From assembly GCF_041359055.1 (NCBI RefSeq), contig NZ_JBGJKZ010000003.1, forward strand, positions 511,489-575,488: a stretch of 64,000 nt of DNA. The letters run 5' to 3'. The DNA is from Paenalcaligenes hominis_A (GTDB lineage: Bacteria > Pseudomonadota > Gammaproteobacteria > Burkholderiales > Burkholderiaceae_B). The notes beneath the pieces were generated by a model. That model saw nothing but the letters and a program-made list of their open reading frames with translations. It had not been told where the DNA came from and did not search any database. Shown piece by piece: positions 16,686 to 25,419 of this stretch. Positions within the stretch are counted from its first letter, which is position 1, and every line of letters begins with the position of its first letter. The position numbers and the translations under genes are program-made.

Positions 16686-19254
16686 ACTCTCAGGTATTTC
16701 TACTCTTATACATATAGGTGCCGGTCAGGCGACGGAATTAGAAAATTGGGTTAACCAAGGTTTTGAGTCAATCGTATTAATAGAACCACATCCCGTTCTT
16801 GCAAACCAGTTACGGCTACGTAGCCGAAAGTTTCCTCAAGTAAAAGTAGTAGAAAGTGCCATAACGGAAAGGGCAGAGCTTTCCGAGTTGTACGATTACA
16901 CTATTTCCGGTTTGGCCAGTCTGCGTCAGCCTACCGGTTTGAAACAGATCTTTCCAGGCTTGCAGTTGGCTCAGCGCTATACAGTCGTCACATGCCGCTT
17001 AGCGCAGATAGTCAACCATTATGGGCCTAGCCCAGAGCAAAAAGCGCATTTGATTATTGCGGCCGCTGGCGAAGAGGCCGATTTGGTTGATGCCTTGTTG
17101 CAAAGTGATCAACTCGAACGTTTCCTAAGTATTAGCCTTAAAGCCAGTATAGAGCCCCTCTACGAAGGGGCAGAGCCAGCATCCCAACTAGTAAAAAGAC
17201 TCGAGGACGCGGGCTACGAGCTAAAGAGCACTAAAGCCATCGACTCCGATTGGTGCGAATGGCTGCTGCAACGCGACCCACTAAAAGACGAGCTACAGCG
17301 TTTGCAGCAGCAGTTCGAACAAATAGAAACAGAGCTAGCCGAACAGCATAGTCACGCGGAATACACCGTCAATGCTCTGCAAGAGGAACTCACTCAAACC
17401 CAATTAGCTCAAAAAAGTGCAGAAACACGCCAGGCGCAGCTAGAAAAAGAAAAAACCGAGTTAGCCAAGCAAAATGCAGCTTTGCAGGCTACCGTTCAGG
17501 CTCATGCTCAGGATCTACAGAAAGCCAAAGAGCAGCTAGTGCAGCAAGTAACTCTGCAAGAAGAACTCACTCAAACCCAATTAGCTCAAAAAAGTGCAGA
17601 AACACGCCGGGCGCAGCTAGAAAAAGAAAAAACCGAGTTAGCCAAGCAAAACTCAGCTTTGCAGGCTACCGTTCAGGCTCATGCTCAGGATCTACAGAAA
17701 GCCAAAGAGCAGCTAGTGCAGCAAGGAACTCTGCAAGAAGAGCTCACTCAAGCCCAATTGGCTCAAAAAAGTGCAGAAACATTGCAGGCGCAGCTAGAAA
17801 AAGAAAAAACCGAGTTAGCCAAGCAAAACTCAGCTTTGCAGGCTACAGTTCAGGCTCATGCTCAGGATCTACAGAAGGCCAAAGAGCAGCTAGTGCAGCA
17901 AGGAACTCTGCAAGAAGAGCTCACTCAAGCCCAATTGGCTCAAAAAAGTGCAGAAACATTGCAGGCGCAGCTAGAAAAAGATAAAGCCGAGTTAGCCAAG
18001 CAAAACGCAGCTTTGCAGGCTACTGTTGATGCTCATGTTCAAGCGATAAAAAAAGCCAACGACGAACTAGCCCAACAAAAAGAGCAAGCAGTGCAACAAT
18101 TTGCTGCGTTGCAAAGCGATTTAACTCGCGCACAGGCAGACGCTGAAAAGAAAAACAAAGAAGTAGAAAAAGTACAAGCTGAACTACAAAGCACTCAAGA
18201 ACAACTACAAAAAACAAAAGAATGGTTCGCAAGCAGTAAAAAGCAAGTGATGAAGTTAGAGCAAGAGCTAAAAAAAGAACAAGAAAAAACGCAGCAGCTA
18301 AGCCAAGAAAATGCACTGCTAGTTAAAACTCAGACTACAGCCGAGGTGGGCTTTGCTCAGCTTGAAGATCGCATGAATCAGTTATTTGCTCAGCAAACCG
18401 CACAAATTCAACAAGCCACCAATGCACTGGGCAAACATGTGACCCGTTCGTTTGTGCAGCAACGCCAACACTACCAATCAGTACTGGGTTTACAGCATTA
18501 CCTAGAAAGCGGCGAGCAGCCTTTGGCATTCGGGGGGTGGGCGATTGGTGCGGATGTGGCGAGTCATTTGGTGCAGGCCCTAGAGCAACATAGCTATGAC
18601 TTAATTATTGAGTTCGGCAGTGGCACGTCAACGGCATTAATGGCAAAAGTCATCAGCCAGCAAATGCAGCGCCATAACAATGGGTATGCAGAAGAGCTGC
18701 AATTAAACTACCAAGACGTGGATACACCTGTAGCTAAAACAGGGCGTCAGGCGATGCACCAAGCACGAGGCTTAGAAAATTACGAGCTACCGCGTCGTAT
18801 TCTCAGTTTTGAACAAGATAAAAACCATTTCCAGCAAACGAAACAGCTTTTGGCTTCGCAGGGGTTAAGCGGGGTAGTCGAACTGGTCTTAGCGCCGTTG
18901 GTGCCATCCCGCTTTACCCACGACGCAGCGCATACGGCATTGTTTTATGACTGCGAAAACCAATTAGCACGTGTAGCCCAATTATACGAGGGCCGCGCCG
19001 CGCGTATTTTGGTTTTGGTCGATGGCCCATTTAGCCCTAAATCAGATCCTATAGTGCGCGCACCTGCCTTGGCGCAGGTGCTGCAGTATTTTTCCTCAAA
19101 GCATCTGGATATTATGTTGGATGATAGCTTGCGCGATGGCGAGCAACAAGTGGTGCAACATTGGCGTGAACTTAGTGCAGAGCGGGGTCTGCAATGGCAG
19201 GAAAAAGAGCTAGAGGCAGATAAAGGTGCTCTTTGGATCACAGTAACACCCTAG
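16672..19254 (+). CDS. FkbM-like domain + tandem-repeat coiled coil + C-terminal methyltransferase-like domain
   Basis: 860 residues; start overlaps the previous gene by 14 bases with no strong ribosome site (coupled). Residues 1-205 resemble FkbM-type SAM methyltransferases (LIHIGAGQATELENW, VLIEPHP). Residues 205-560 are a continuous Gln/Glu/Lys/Ala-rich coiled coil; positions 17377-18084 are four near-identical 177-bp (59-residue) repeats, the last one degenerate in its second half. Residues 620-860 form a second class I SAM domain (IIEFGSGTSTALMA, LVDGPFSPK, MLDDSLRDGEQQV), homologous to the protein at 28251. Methyltransferase plus coiled coil recalls WbdD of E. coli O9a, which caps chains and acts as a length ruler. 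That role is inference. Confidence 0.78.
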   Translation: MMSSKLSGISTLIHIGAGQATELENWVNQGFESIVLIEPHPVLANQLRLRSRKFPQVKVVESAITERAELSELYDYTISGLASLRQPTGLKQIFPGLQLAQRYTVVTCRLAQIVNHYGPSPEQKAHLIIAAAGEEADLVDALLQSDQLERFLSISLKASIEPLYEGAEPASQLVKRLEDAGYELKSTKAIDSDWCEWLLQRDPLKDELQRLQQQFEQIETELAEQHSHAEYTVNALQEELTQTQLAQKSAETRQAQLEKEKTELAKQNAALQATVQAHAQDLQKAKEQLVQQVTLQEELTQTQLAQKSAETRRAQLEKEKTELAKQNSALQATVQAHAQDLQKAKEQLVQQGTLQEELTQAQLAQKSAETLQAQLEKEKTELAKQNSALQATVQAHAQDLQKAKEQLVQQGTLQEELTQAQLAQKSAETLQAQLEKDKAELAKQNAALQATVDAHVQAIKKANDELAQQKEQAVQQFAALQSDLTRAQADAEKKNKEVEKVQAELQSTQEQLQKTKEWFASSKKQVMKLEQELKKEQEKTQQLSQENALLVKTQTTAEVGFAQLEDRMNQLFAQQTAQIQQATNALGKHVTRSFVQQRQHYQSVLGLQHYLESGEQPLAFGGWAIGADVASHLVQALEQHSYDLIIEFGSGTSTALMAKVISQQMQRHNNGYAEELQLNYQDVDTPVAKTGRQAMHQARGLENYELPRRILSFEQDKNHFQQTKQLLASQGLSGVVELVLAPLVPSRFTHDAAHTALFYDCENQLARVAQLYEGRAARILVLVDGPFSPKSDPIVRAPALAQVLQYFSSKHLDIMLDDSLRDGEQQVVQHWRELSAERGLQWQEKELEADKGALWITVTP
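17377..18084 (+). repeat. Four tandem 177-bp repeats inside the coiled-coil gene
   Basis: Units begin with CTGCAAGA(G/A)GA at 17377, 17554, 17731 and 17908, an exact 177-base spacing each time. Units 1-3 differ by only a few bases. Unit 4 loses similarity after about 18025. 177 is divisible by three, so gain or loss of a unit keeps the frame and changes the coil by 59 residues. Confidence 0.95.
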
Positions 19255-19277
19255 CAATAGGGATAAGGTAAAACACA

Positions 19278-19559
19278 ATGACTAGGAATAACGATTCTAT
19301 TGTGCAACAAGCCATGGCGCACTTTAAAGCCGGCGACTACGCGCAAGCAAAAGCCTGCTATCAACAGGCTGCAGACCGCTATGGGGCGCACTTGTTTGCT
19401 AAAAACGTCCAGTTGTGTGAATTGCGCTTAGGCAAAACGCAGGTGGCCTCTGTAGTCCATTCACCTGAAGCCGTTCAGTTAGCACAGACTCAGGCGCTAC
19501 TAGAGCACTACTACACACGTTGCCAAGAGCTTGAGTATCAATTAATAGATAAAAGGTAA
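19278..19559 (+). CDS. Small TPR-like protein of the polysaccharide locus
   Basis: 93 residues, preceded by GGATAAGG. One TPR-like helix pair is visible (QQAMAHFKAGDYAQAKACYQQAADRYG), followed by a helix and the tail LLEHYYTRCQELEYQL, a coiled-coil-like motif that I also associate with large glycosyltransferase proteins from other bacteria. It lies 23 bases after the methyltransferase/coiled-coil gene and 6 bases before wecB. It is probably a real small protein and may be an adaptor. No catalytic motif. Confidence 0.65.
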   Translation: MTRNNDSIVQQAMAHFKAGDYAQAKACYQQAADRYGAHLFAKNVQLCELRLGKTQVASVVHSPEAVQLAQTQALLEHYYTRCQELEYQLIDKR

Positions 19560-19565
19560 GTCGTA

Positions 19566-20693
19566 ATGAAAGTTTTAACGGTGTTTGGCACCCGCCCCGA
19601 GGCCATTAAAATGGCTCCCCTCGCTTTACAATTAGCTGATGACACACGCTTTGAGGCAAAGGTTTGTGTTACTGCTCAGCACCGCGAAATGCTAGATCAG
19701 GTTTTACAGCTGTTTAATCTACAGCCTGATTATGACCTAAATATCATGAAACCCGGTCAGGACCTTAGTGATATCACCACAGGTATTTTGCAAGGTTTAA
19801 AAACAGTTTTGGCCGAGTTCAAGCCAGATATGGTTTTGGTGCATGGTGATACGGCGACTACCTTTGCGACGGCATTGGCGGCCTATTATCAGCAAATTCC
19901 AGTGGGTCATATTGAGGCTGGGTTACGCACAGGCAATATGTATTCGCCGTGGCCCGAAGAGGGCAACCGCTGTTTAACAGGTGCTATCACCACGTTGCAC
20001 TTTGCGCCCACCTCTGCATCGCGCCAAAACCTTTTGGCGGAAGGCGTAAAAGACAACACCATTGTGGTCACGGGCAACACCGTCATTGATGCCTTGCTGC
20101 AGGTAAAAGAAAAAATAGAAAATGACACGGACTTGGTGGCGGAGTTAGCACAGCGCTTCGACTTTTTAGATAGCACTAAAAAGCTGATTTTGGTCACGGG
20201 CCACCGCCGTGAAAGCTTTGGGGGCGGTTTCGAGCGCATTTGTCAGGCCCTGGTTCAGACAGCCGAGCAGCACCCTGAAGTGCAAATTGTGTACCCGGTG
20301 CACCTGAACCCCAATGTCCAAGAGCCAGTCAATCGGCTTTTACGACAAAGTCCTAGTATTCATTTAATTGAGCCACAGGACTACTTGCCCTTTGTGTATT
20401 TGATGAACAAGGCTCACATTATTTTAACAGACTCGGGTGGTATCCAAGAGGAAGCCCCCTCGTTAGGCAAACCTGTCTTGGTGATGCGCGACACCACCGA
20501 GCGCCCAGAGGCAGTGGAAGCGGGGACTGTTAAATTAGTAGGAACCCATATAGACCAAATAACACAAGAATTAACGCGATTGTTAACGGACAGCACCGCT
20601 TACGAGCGCATGAGTCAAGCCCATAACCCGTATGGGGATGGCTTGGCATGTCAGCGTATTCGTGATTTTTTAATCGATAATTCTATTTTGTAA
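19566..20693 (+). CDS. wecB: UDP-N-acetylglucosamine 2-epimerase (non-hydrolysing)
   Basis: Interconverts UDP-GlcNAc and UDP-ManNAc in the cytosol. The 375 residues match WecB/MnaA. Motifs seen: TVFGTRPEAIKMAPLAL at the start, VHGDTATTFATALAAYY, HIEAGLRTGN, GHRRESFGGGFERI, and DSGGIQEEAPSLGKPVLVMRDTTERPEA. It is followed 11 bases later by the dehydrogenase that would use its product. Confidence 0.95.
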   Translation: MKVLTVFGTRPEAIKMAPLALQLADDTRFEAKVCVTAQHREMLDQVLQLFNLQPDYDLNIMKPGQDLSDITTGILQGLKTVLAEFKPDMVLVHGDTATTFATALAAYYQQIPVGHIEAGLRTGNMYSPWPEEGNRCLTGAITTLHFAPTSASRQNLLAEGVKDNTIVVTGNTVIDALLQVKEKIENDTDLVAELAQRFDFLDSTKKLILVTGHRRESFGGGFERICQALVQTAEQHPEVQIVYPVHLNPNVQEPVNRLLRQSPSIHLIEPQDYLPFVYLMNKAHIILTDSGGIQEEAPSLGKPVLVMRDTTERPEAVEAGTVKLVGTHIDQITQELTRLLTDSTAYERMSQAHNPYGDGLACQRIRDFLIDNSIL

Positions 20694-20704
20694 GAGTAAA
20701 AGTT

Positions 20705-22033
20705 ATGAGTTTTGAAACCATTTCCGTTATTGGGTTAGGCTATATTGGCTTGCCTACCGCCGCCGTGTTTGCGTCACGCATGAAAAAAATTATTGGGGTT
20801 GACGTCAGCCAACACGCTGTAGACACTATTAATCAGGGCAAAATCCACATCGTTGAGCCTCACCTAGAGGAATTGGTGCAGGCAGCTGTTACGGATGGCT
20901 ATTTAAAAGCAGTTACGCAGCCAGAGCCTGCCGATGCGTTTTTAATGGCAGTGCCTAGCCCCTTTATTTATAACGAAACCGATCAAAGCCATACTGCCGA
21001 TTTAAAGTATATTGAAGCCGCCAGTAAAGCCTTAGCAGCGGTACTGCAACCGGGCAATTTGGTTGTGCTCGAGTCCACGGTACCAGTTGGTGCGACAGAA
21101 AAAATGGCGCAATGGCTAGCCGAAGCCCGTCCAGATTTAACCTTTCCCCAAACGCATGGTGAAGACTCTGATATTCGTATTGCGCATTGCCCAGAGCGCG
21201 TGTTGCCCGGCCAAGTCGTACGCGAGCTAGTAGAAAATGATCGCGTGATTGGCGGTATGACAGCCAAATGTGCACAGCTAGCCTGCGAACTCTACAAAGT
21301 CGTGGTAGAGGGTGAGTGCATTAGCACCACCGCGCGCACAGCAGAGCTAGCCAAACTAACAGAAAATAGCTTCAGAGATGTCAATATCGCGTTTGCGAAT
21401 GAGTTATCTTTGATATGCCACGAGCTAGACATTAACGTGTGGGAATTAATTTCCTTAGCAAACCGTCACCCACGTGTTGACATTCTTCAGCCGGGCGCTG
21501 GCGTCGGGGGGCATTGTATTGCAGTAGACCCATGGTTTATTGTGGATGCCTGCCCCGAGCATGCCAAACTAATCCGTACTGCACGTCAAGTGAATGACAG
21601 CAAACCGCAGTGGTTATTAGGTCGGGTAAAAGAAGAACTAGAAAAAGCCCACACCCAACACCCTGAAAAAGCCCGCAAAGATATTAAAGTGGCGTGTTTA
21701 GGCATTGCGTTTAAACCAGATATTGATGATTTACGTGAAAGCCCAGCCTTACATATCGTAGAGCAAATTGCTCAGTTAGGGTGTGAGGTTCATGTGGTCG
21801 AACCAAATATTGAGCAGTTGCCAACTAGCTTAAGTGCAGCGTCTATTCACTTAAGTACCACAGAGACAGCCGTGGCAAATGCCGATGTGGTTTGCGTGCT
21901 AGTCAAACACAGTGTATTTATGACGCAGCTAAACTTGCAAGCGTTAAAAACCTCTGCGGTAATTGATGCGGTAGGGCTATTAGAAGCATTACCCTCAGGG
22001 GCAAAGAGCGATAGCTTAGAGCTAGTGGCCTAA
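20705..22033 (+). CDS. wecC: UDP-N-acetyl-D-mannosamine dehydrogenase
   Basis: Oxidises UDP-ManNAc to UDP-ManNAcA (two NAD+). 442 residues. SVIGLGYIGLPTAAVFA is the nucleotide-binding start; ESTVPVGATEKM, AHCPERVLPGQ and the catalytic-Cys segment PGAGVGGHCIAVDPWF follow. GGHCIAVDP and the CPERVLPG motif mark the WecC/TviB group rather than UDP-glucose dehydrogenase. With wecB it gives a ManNAcA supply branch that adds to the glucuronate branch of ugd. Confidence 0.94.
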   Translation: MSFETISVIGLGYIGLPTAAVFASRMKKIIGVDVSQHAVDTINQGKIHIVEPHLEELVQAAVTDGYLKAVTQPEPADAFLMAVPSPFIYNETDQSHTADLKYIEAASKALAAVLQPGNLVVLESTVPVGATEKMAQWLAEARPDLTFPQTHGEDSDIRIAHCPERVLPGQVVRELVENDRVIGGMTAKCAQLACELYKVVVEGECISTTARTAELAKLTENSFRDVNIAFANELSLICHELDINVWELISLANRHPRVDILQPGAGVGGHCIAVDPWFIVDACPEHAKLIRTARQVNDSKPQWLLGRVKEELEKAHTQHPEKARKDIKVACLGIAFKPDIDDLRESPALHIVEQIAQLGCEVHVVEPNIEQLPTSLSAASIHLSTTETAVANADVVCVLVKHSVFMTQLNLQALKTSAVIDAVGLLEALPSGAKSDSLELVA

Positions 22034-22065
22034 GTGAATTTTGTGGTGTTTTAAGTAGGCGTTGT

Positions 22066-25000
22066 ATGGATTCTCTTCTTTTACACGCGCAAGACCTTGC
22101 AAAGCAGTCTTGCGCGCCTTTTTTATCTATTCCTAAACGTATTGCCTATGTGGTTAGCCATGGGCAAAGCTATGCCAGCAATGGCTATGCAGTACGCACT
22201 CAAGGCATTGCGCAGGCGTTAAATGAACACGGTTTCGAGACCTTGTGTTTTGTACGCCCAGGTAGGCCGTGGAGCGTAGACAAGACACGTTCCATTCAGA
22301 TAGCGGCAGAGGTAAAAGTAAAAGGAGTGCGTTATATCCATACGCGCCAAACTGCGGACAGCCGTGACGAGATAGCTGAACTAGAGAACGACGTTCAACG
22401 CTATATAGAGCTGTTCAAGGTGTACAGACCCGAAGTGGTGATTGCCGCTTCAAATTACAAAGTGGGTTTACCCGCGTGGGTAGCAGCACAACGTTTAGGC
22501 TTGCCTTTTTATAATGAGGTGCGCGGATTTTGGGAGTTATCTAAAGATGCGCGAGAGCCTGGTTACGCGAACACAGCGGCATTTAAAAAAGAACAAGAGC
22601 GAGATACCTTTGTAGCGCAGCAGGCAGTACACGTCTTTACTTTAAACCAACCCATGAAAGATGAGTTGGTGCGCAGAGGCGTAGAGACAAACAAAATACA
22701 GCTAGTGCCCAACGGTGTGAGTGAACTACCCGAAATAAAACCAGCAGACCCTGAGTTGCAACGAAAACTTGGCATTAATGCTGGGGATAAAGTGATTGGC
22801 TATGTGGGTAGCCTCAGCGCCTATGAAGGTCTGGATCTACTGCTTGATGCCTGCACCGAACTGGTGCAAAACGGCGAAAAACTCAAGCTGCTACTGGTGG
22901 GGGATAGCCAGCCCCTGACATTGAAAAACGCGAGCGGTGCTTCAGCGGACAGCATAGCCAATATCGGCTTGAAGGAACCTCCACCTTGGTTGATTCAGGT
23001 CGGGCGGGTACCGCATGCCCAGGTTGCGGACTATTATGCACTGTTGGATACGGTAGTCATCCCTCGCAAAAAGCTGCTGGTTTGTGAGTTAGTGCCCCCC
23101 ATGAAGGCCGCTGAGGCCTTGGCTTATAGGAAGCGGTTAGTGACCTCGGATGTGGCGCCACTGGCCGAGTATGCAGACAAGTACGACAGCGTGGTGAGCT
23201 TTGAAACCGGTAGCGTCAAAAGCCTGGCTACGACACTTCAGAGCTTATCGACGCTATCGATAGCTAAGCCGAGTACCGATCTGCTGTTCTCCGCGCATAG
23301 CGAGCTGATAGTGAAGACACTGAAAAAGGAGGCGAATCAAAAGAGTGCGGTGAACGAACCCCAAGCTGATATTATTAAAAAAATTAATGAGAGTGAGATA
23401 AGAAAAGAGAAAATCAATGGGATGACCACATATACGTTCCCTGTGGCAGGGCAGCGTTTGGTTGTTGAGTTCGAGGTGGTGTCTGAGTTGTCTTATGCCC
23501 ACAATCAGGTTATCGCGGGTATAGAGTTTAAAGACTCTGAGGGCGGTCTGGTAGAGTCAGAAAGCCACCGTTTATTCAACTATAGTCGTTCAGCTCAATA
23601 CGGAAGGTATAAGTATCTCTCTGCAAATTCGGGCGGTTCAAAGTATACGCTGACGCTTGAGGTGCCTGAGGCGGCCTCGCAATGTGTAGTGCGACTGGGG
23701 TTCCGGCGTGGAGCAAAGGTTTCAATGGCTGGTGAGTCTTTATTTAGCTTCTACACAGGGAGCCTAGAAAATGAGATTAAGAAGGTGCTCATAACTCCGA
23801 CAGAGTGCGACTCTCCTGAGGAAGTTGGTCAGTTTTTAAAGAGATTAGGATTCAACGTTTCATATGTGACTGCAGTGATTAAGGTTATAGAAACGCTGCC
23901 CATGACTAAAAAGTTGGTTGCTGATGCTTTTTGGTATCTTTGGTACCTCACGAATGACCCAGTCTTGTTTGAAATGGCTCGGCAGCACTTGGTGTTTCAA
24001 GGTCGAATGTATGAAACCAAGCAGCTTTTGAATGAATGGGACGTAAGTACCAATCTGAAGAATGGGAAAAACTCAGCTCGGAGAGTTGAGGATGAGCTAA
24101 GCCTGTTAGAGAATGGCATGCCTATGCCGCAGAAGCGATCAGCTCCGATCTATGCACCTACTGGCAATGTCCTTTATTTACTCCATAACCGACTGCCCTA
24201 TAATTCAGGTGGCTATGCAACACGTACACATGGTCTTTTAACAGGGATTGTGAAGAACAGCAATTTCAAAATGCACGGGGTATCCCGGCCTGGATATCCA
24301 TCCGACCATGCGAAGCACATCAGCAAACCTTTGCCAAAGAACATTCCAAAAGTCGATGTGGTTGATGGAATTGAGTATTTCGCTCTAGACCAAAATATTC
24401 GTCGCTCCAGCTTAACCATGACAGAGTATGTTGAGGCTTATGCAAAAGAAGTTGAAGCCTTAGCGATAGAAAAGAACGCAAGTATCATACACGCTGCAGC
24501 GAACTTTCCAAATGGGCTAGCCGCAAGTCTGGCTGCGCGCCGGCTCGGAATTAAGTCTGTTTATGAAGTGCGCGGACTTTGGGAAATTACAAGGCTGTCA
24601 CGTCAAGAGGGCTGGGATGAAACAGACCAGTTCCGCTTTATGGCTAAAATGGAAGCTGAAGCTTGCAATGCCGCCGATGCCGTCATTACCATTACAGAAG
24701 CACTGAAAGACTTGATGATATCCCGCGGCGTAGATGCCTCTAAAATTACGGTCGCCCCGAACTGCGTGCATACAGACTTATTCTCTCCACTCGAAAAAGA
24801 CCAAAAGCTGGCGAATGAGCTAGGTATAAGTGATAAAGATACTGTTATCGGTTATATCGGTTCAATCGTCAATTACGAAGGCCTAGATGATCTAATGGAG
24901 GCACTGGCCCTACTTATTCAAGATGGTATTACCAACTTTAAATTTTTGCTAGTTGGTGACGGAGCCGTGCTTGATGAGCTTAAGCAACAAGTGATCAATT

Positions 25001-25398
25001 TAGATTTACAAAGTCATGTAATTATTACTGGCCGTATTCCTCATGAGATGGTCCAACGTTACTATTCATTAGTTGATATAACACCTTTTCCAAGGAAGCC
25101 TTATTTGGTGTGTGAGACAGTGTCCCCTTTGAAACCTTTTGAGGCTATGGCGTCACAAAAAGCAGTAATAGTTTCAAGCTGCGCAGCACTCACAGAGATT
25201 ATTCAAAATGAGGTTACAGGTTTAGTTTTTACTAAAGGAAGCATTATTTCTTTAAAAGAGAGCATATTAGAATTAATAAAAAATAAAGATAAAAGAAATG
25301 AAATTGCTAAATATGGAAGGTTGTGGGTGAAAAGTAATAGAGATTGGAAGCATTCTTCTAAGCTGGTTTATAATATTTATAAAAATCTTTTCAATTAA
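22066..25398 (+). CDS. Double-domain family 4 glycosyltransferase
   Basis: 1110 residues with two complete GT-B/GT4 units. Unit 1, about 20-415: SNGYAVRTQGIAQAL, VIGYVGSLSAYEGLDLLLDA, and the donor-binding PPMKAAEALAYRK. Unit 2, about 700-1105: SGGYATRTHGLLTGI, VIGYIGSIVNYEGLDDLMEA, SPLKPFEAMASQKA. Between them, about 447-560, is a beta-rich domain (TFPVAGQRLVVEFEVV) of lectin/sugar-binding appearance, then a helical stretch. The two units are clearly related, so this is an internal duplication or a fusion. Base use changes along the gene: about 22750-23330 is relatively GC-rich, the last 250 bases very AT-rich. It may add two sugars or polymerise an alternating backbone (inference). Confidence 0.85.
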   Translation: MDSLLLHAQDLAKQSCAPFLSIPKRIAYVVSHGQSYASNGYAVRTQGIAQALNEHGFETLCFVRPGRPWSVDKTRSIQIAAEVKVKGVRYIHTRQTADSRDEIAELENDVQRYIELFKVYRPEVVIAASNYKVGLPAWVAAQRLGLPFYNEVRGFWELSKDAREPGYANTAAFKKEQERDTFVAQQAVHVFTLNQPMKDELVRRGVETNKIQLVPNGVSELPEIKPADPELQRKLGINAGDKVIGYVGSLSAYEGLDLLLDACTELVQNGEKLKLLLVGDSQPLTLKNASGASADSIANIGLKEPPPWLIQVGRVPHAQVADYYALLDTVVIPRKKLLVCELVPPMKAAEALAYRKRLVTSDVAPLAEYADKYDSVVSFETGSVKSLATTLQSLSTLSIAKPSTDLLFSAHSELIVKTLKKEANQKSAVNEPQADIIKKINESEIRKEKINGMTTYTFPVAGQRLVVEFEVVSELSYAHNQVIAGIEFKDSEGGLVESESHRLFNYSRSAQYGRYKYLSANSGGSKYTLTLEVPEAASQCVVRLGFRRGAKVSMAGESLFSFYTGSLENEIKKVLITPTECDSPEEVGQFLKRLGFNVSYVTAVIKVIETLPMTKKLVADAFWYLWYLTNDPVLFEMARQHLVFQGRMYETKQLLNEWDVSTNLKNGKNSARRVEDELSLLENGMPMPQKRSAPIYAPTGNVLYLLHNRLPYNSGGYATRTHGLLTGIVKNSNFKMHGVSRPGYPSDHAKHISKPLPKNIPKVDVVDGIEYFALDQNIRRSSLTMTEYVEAYAKEVEALAIEKNASIIHAAANFPNGLAASLAARRLGIKSVYEVRGLWEITRLSRQEGWDETDQFRFMAKMEAEACNAADAVITITEALKDLMISRGVDASKITVAPNCVHTDLFSPLEKDQKLANELGISDKDTVIGYIGSIVNYEGLDDLMEALALLIQDGITNFKFLLVGDGAVLDELKQQVINLDLQSHVIITGRIPHEMVQRYYSLVDITPFPRKPYLVCETVSPLKPFEAMASQKAVIVSSCAALTEIIQNEVTGLVFTKGSIISLKESILELIKNKDKRNEIAKYGRLWVKSNRDWKHSSKLVYNIYKNLFN

Positions 25399-25419
25399 AA
25401 TAGTTTTTTGAGGTGAGTT

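Noticed and set aside
17377..18084. Possible CRISPR-like array
   Set aside because: The 177-bp units are contiguous, code for a coiled coil in frame and have no spacers. No CRISPR array was seen elsewhere in the window.
20964..21275. Open frames opposite wecC
   Set aside because: The sense strand has all motifs of UDP-ManNAc dehydrogenase. The antisense frames lack ribosome sites.
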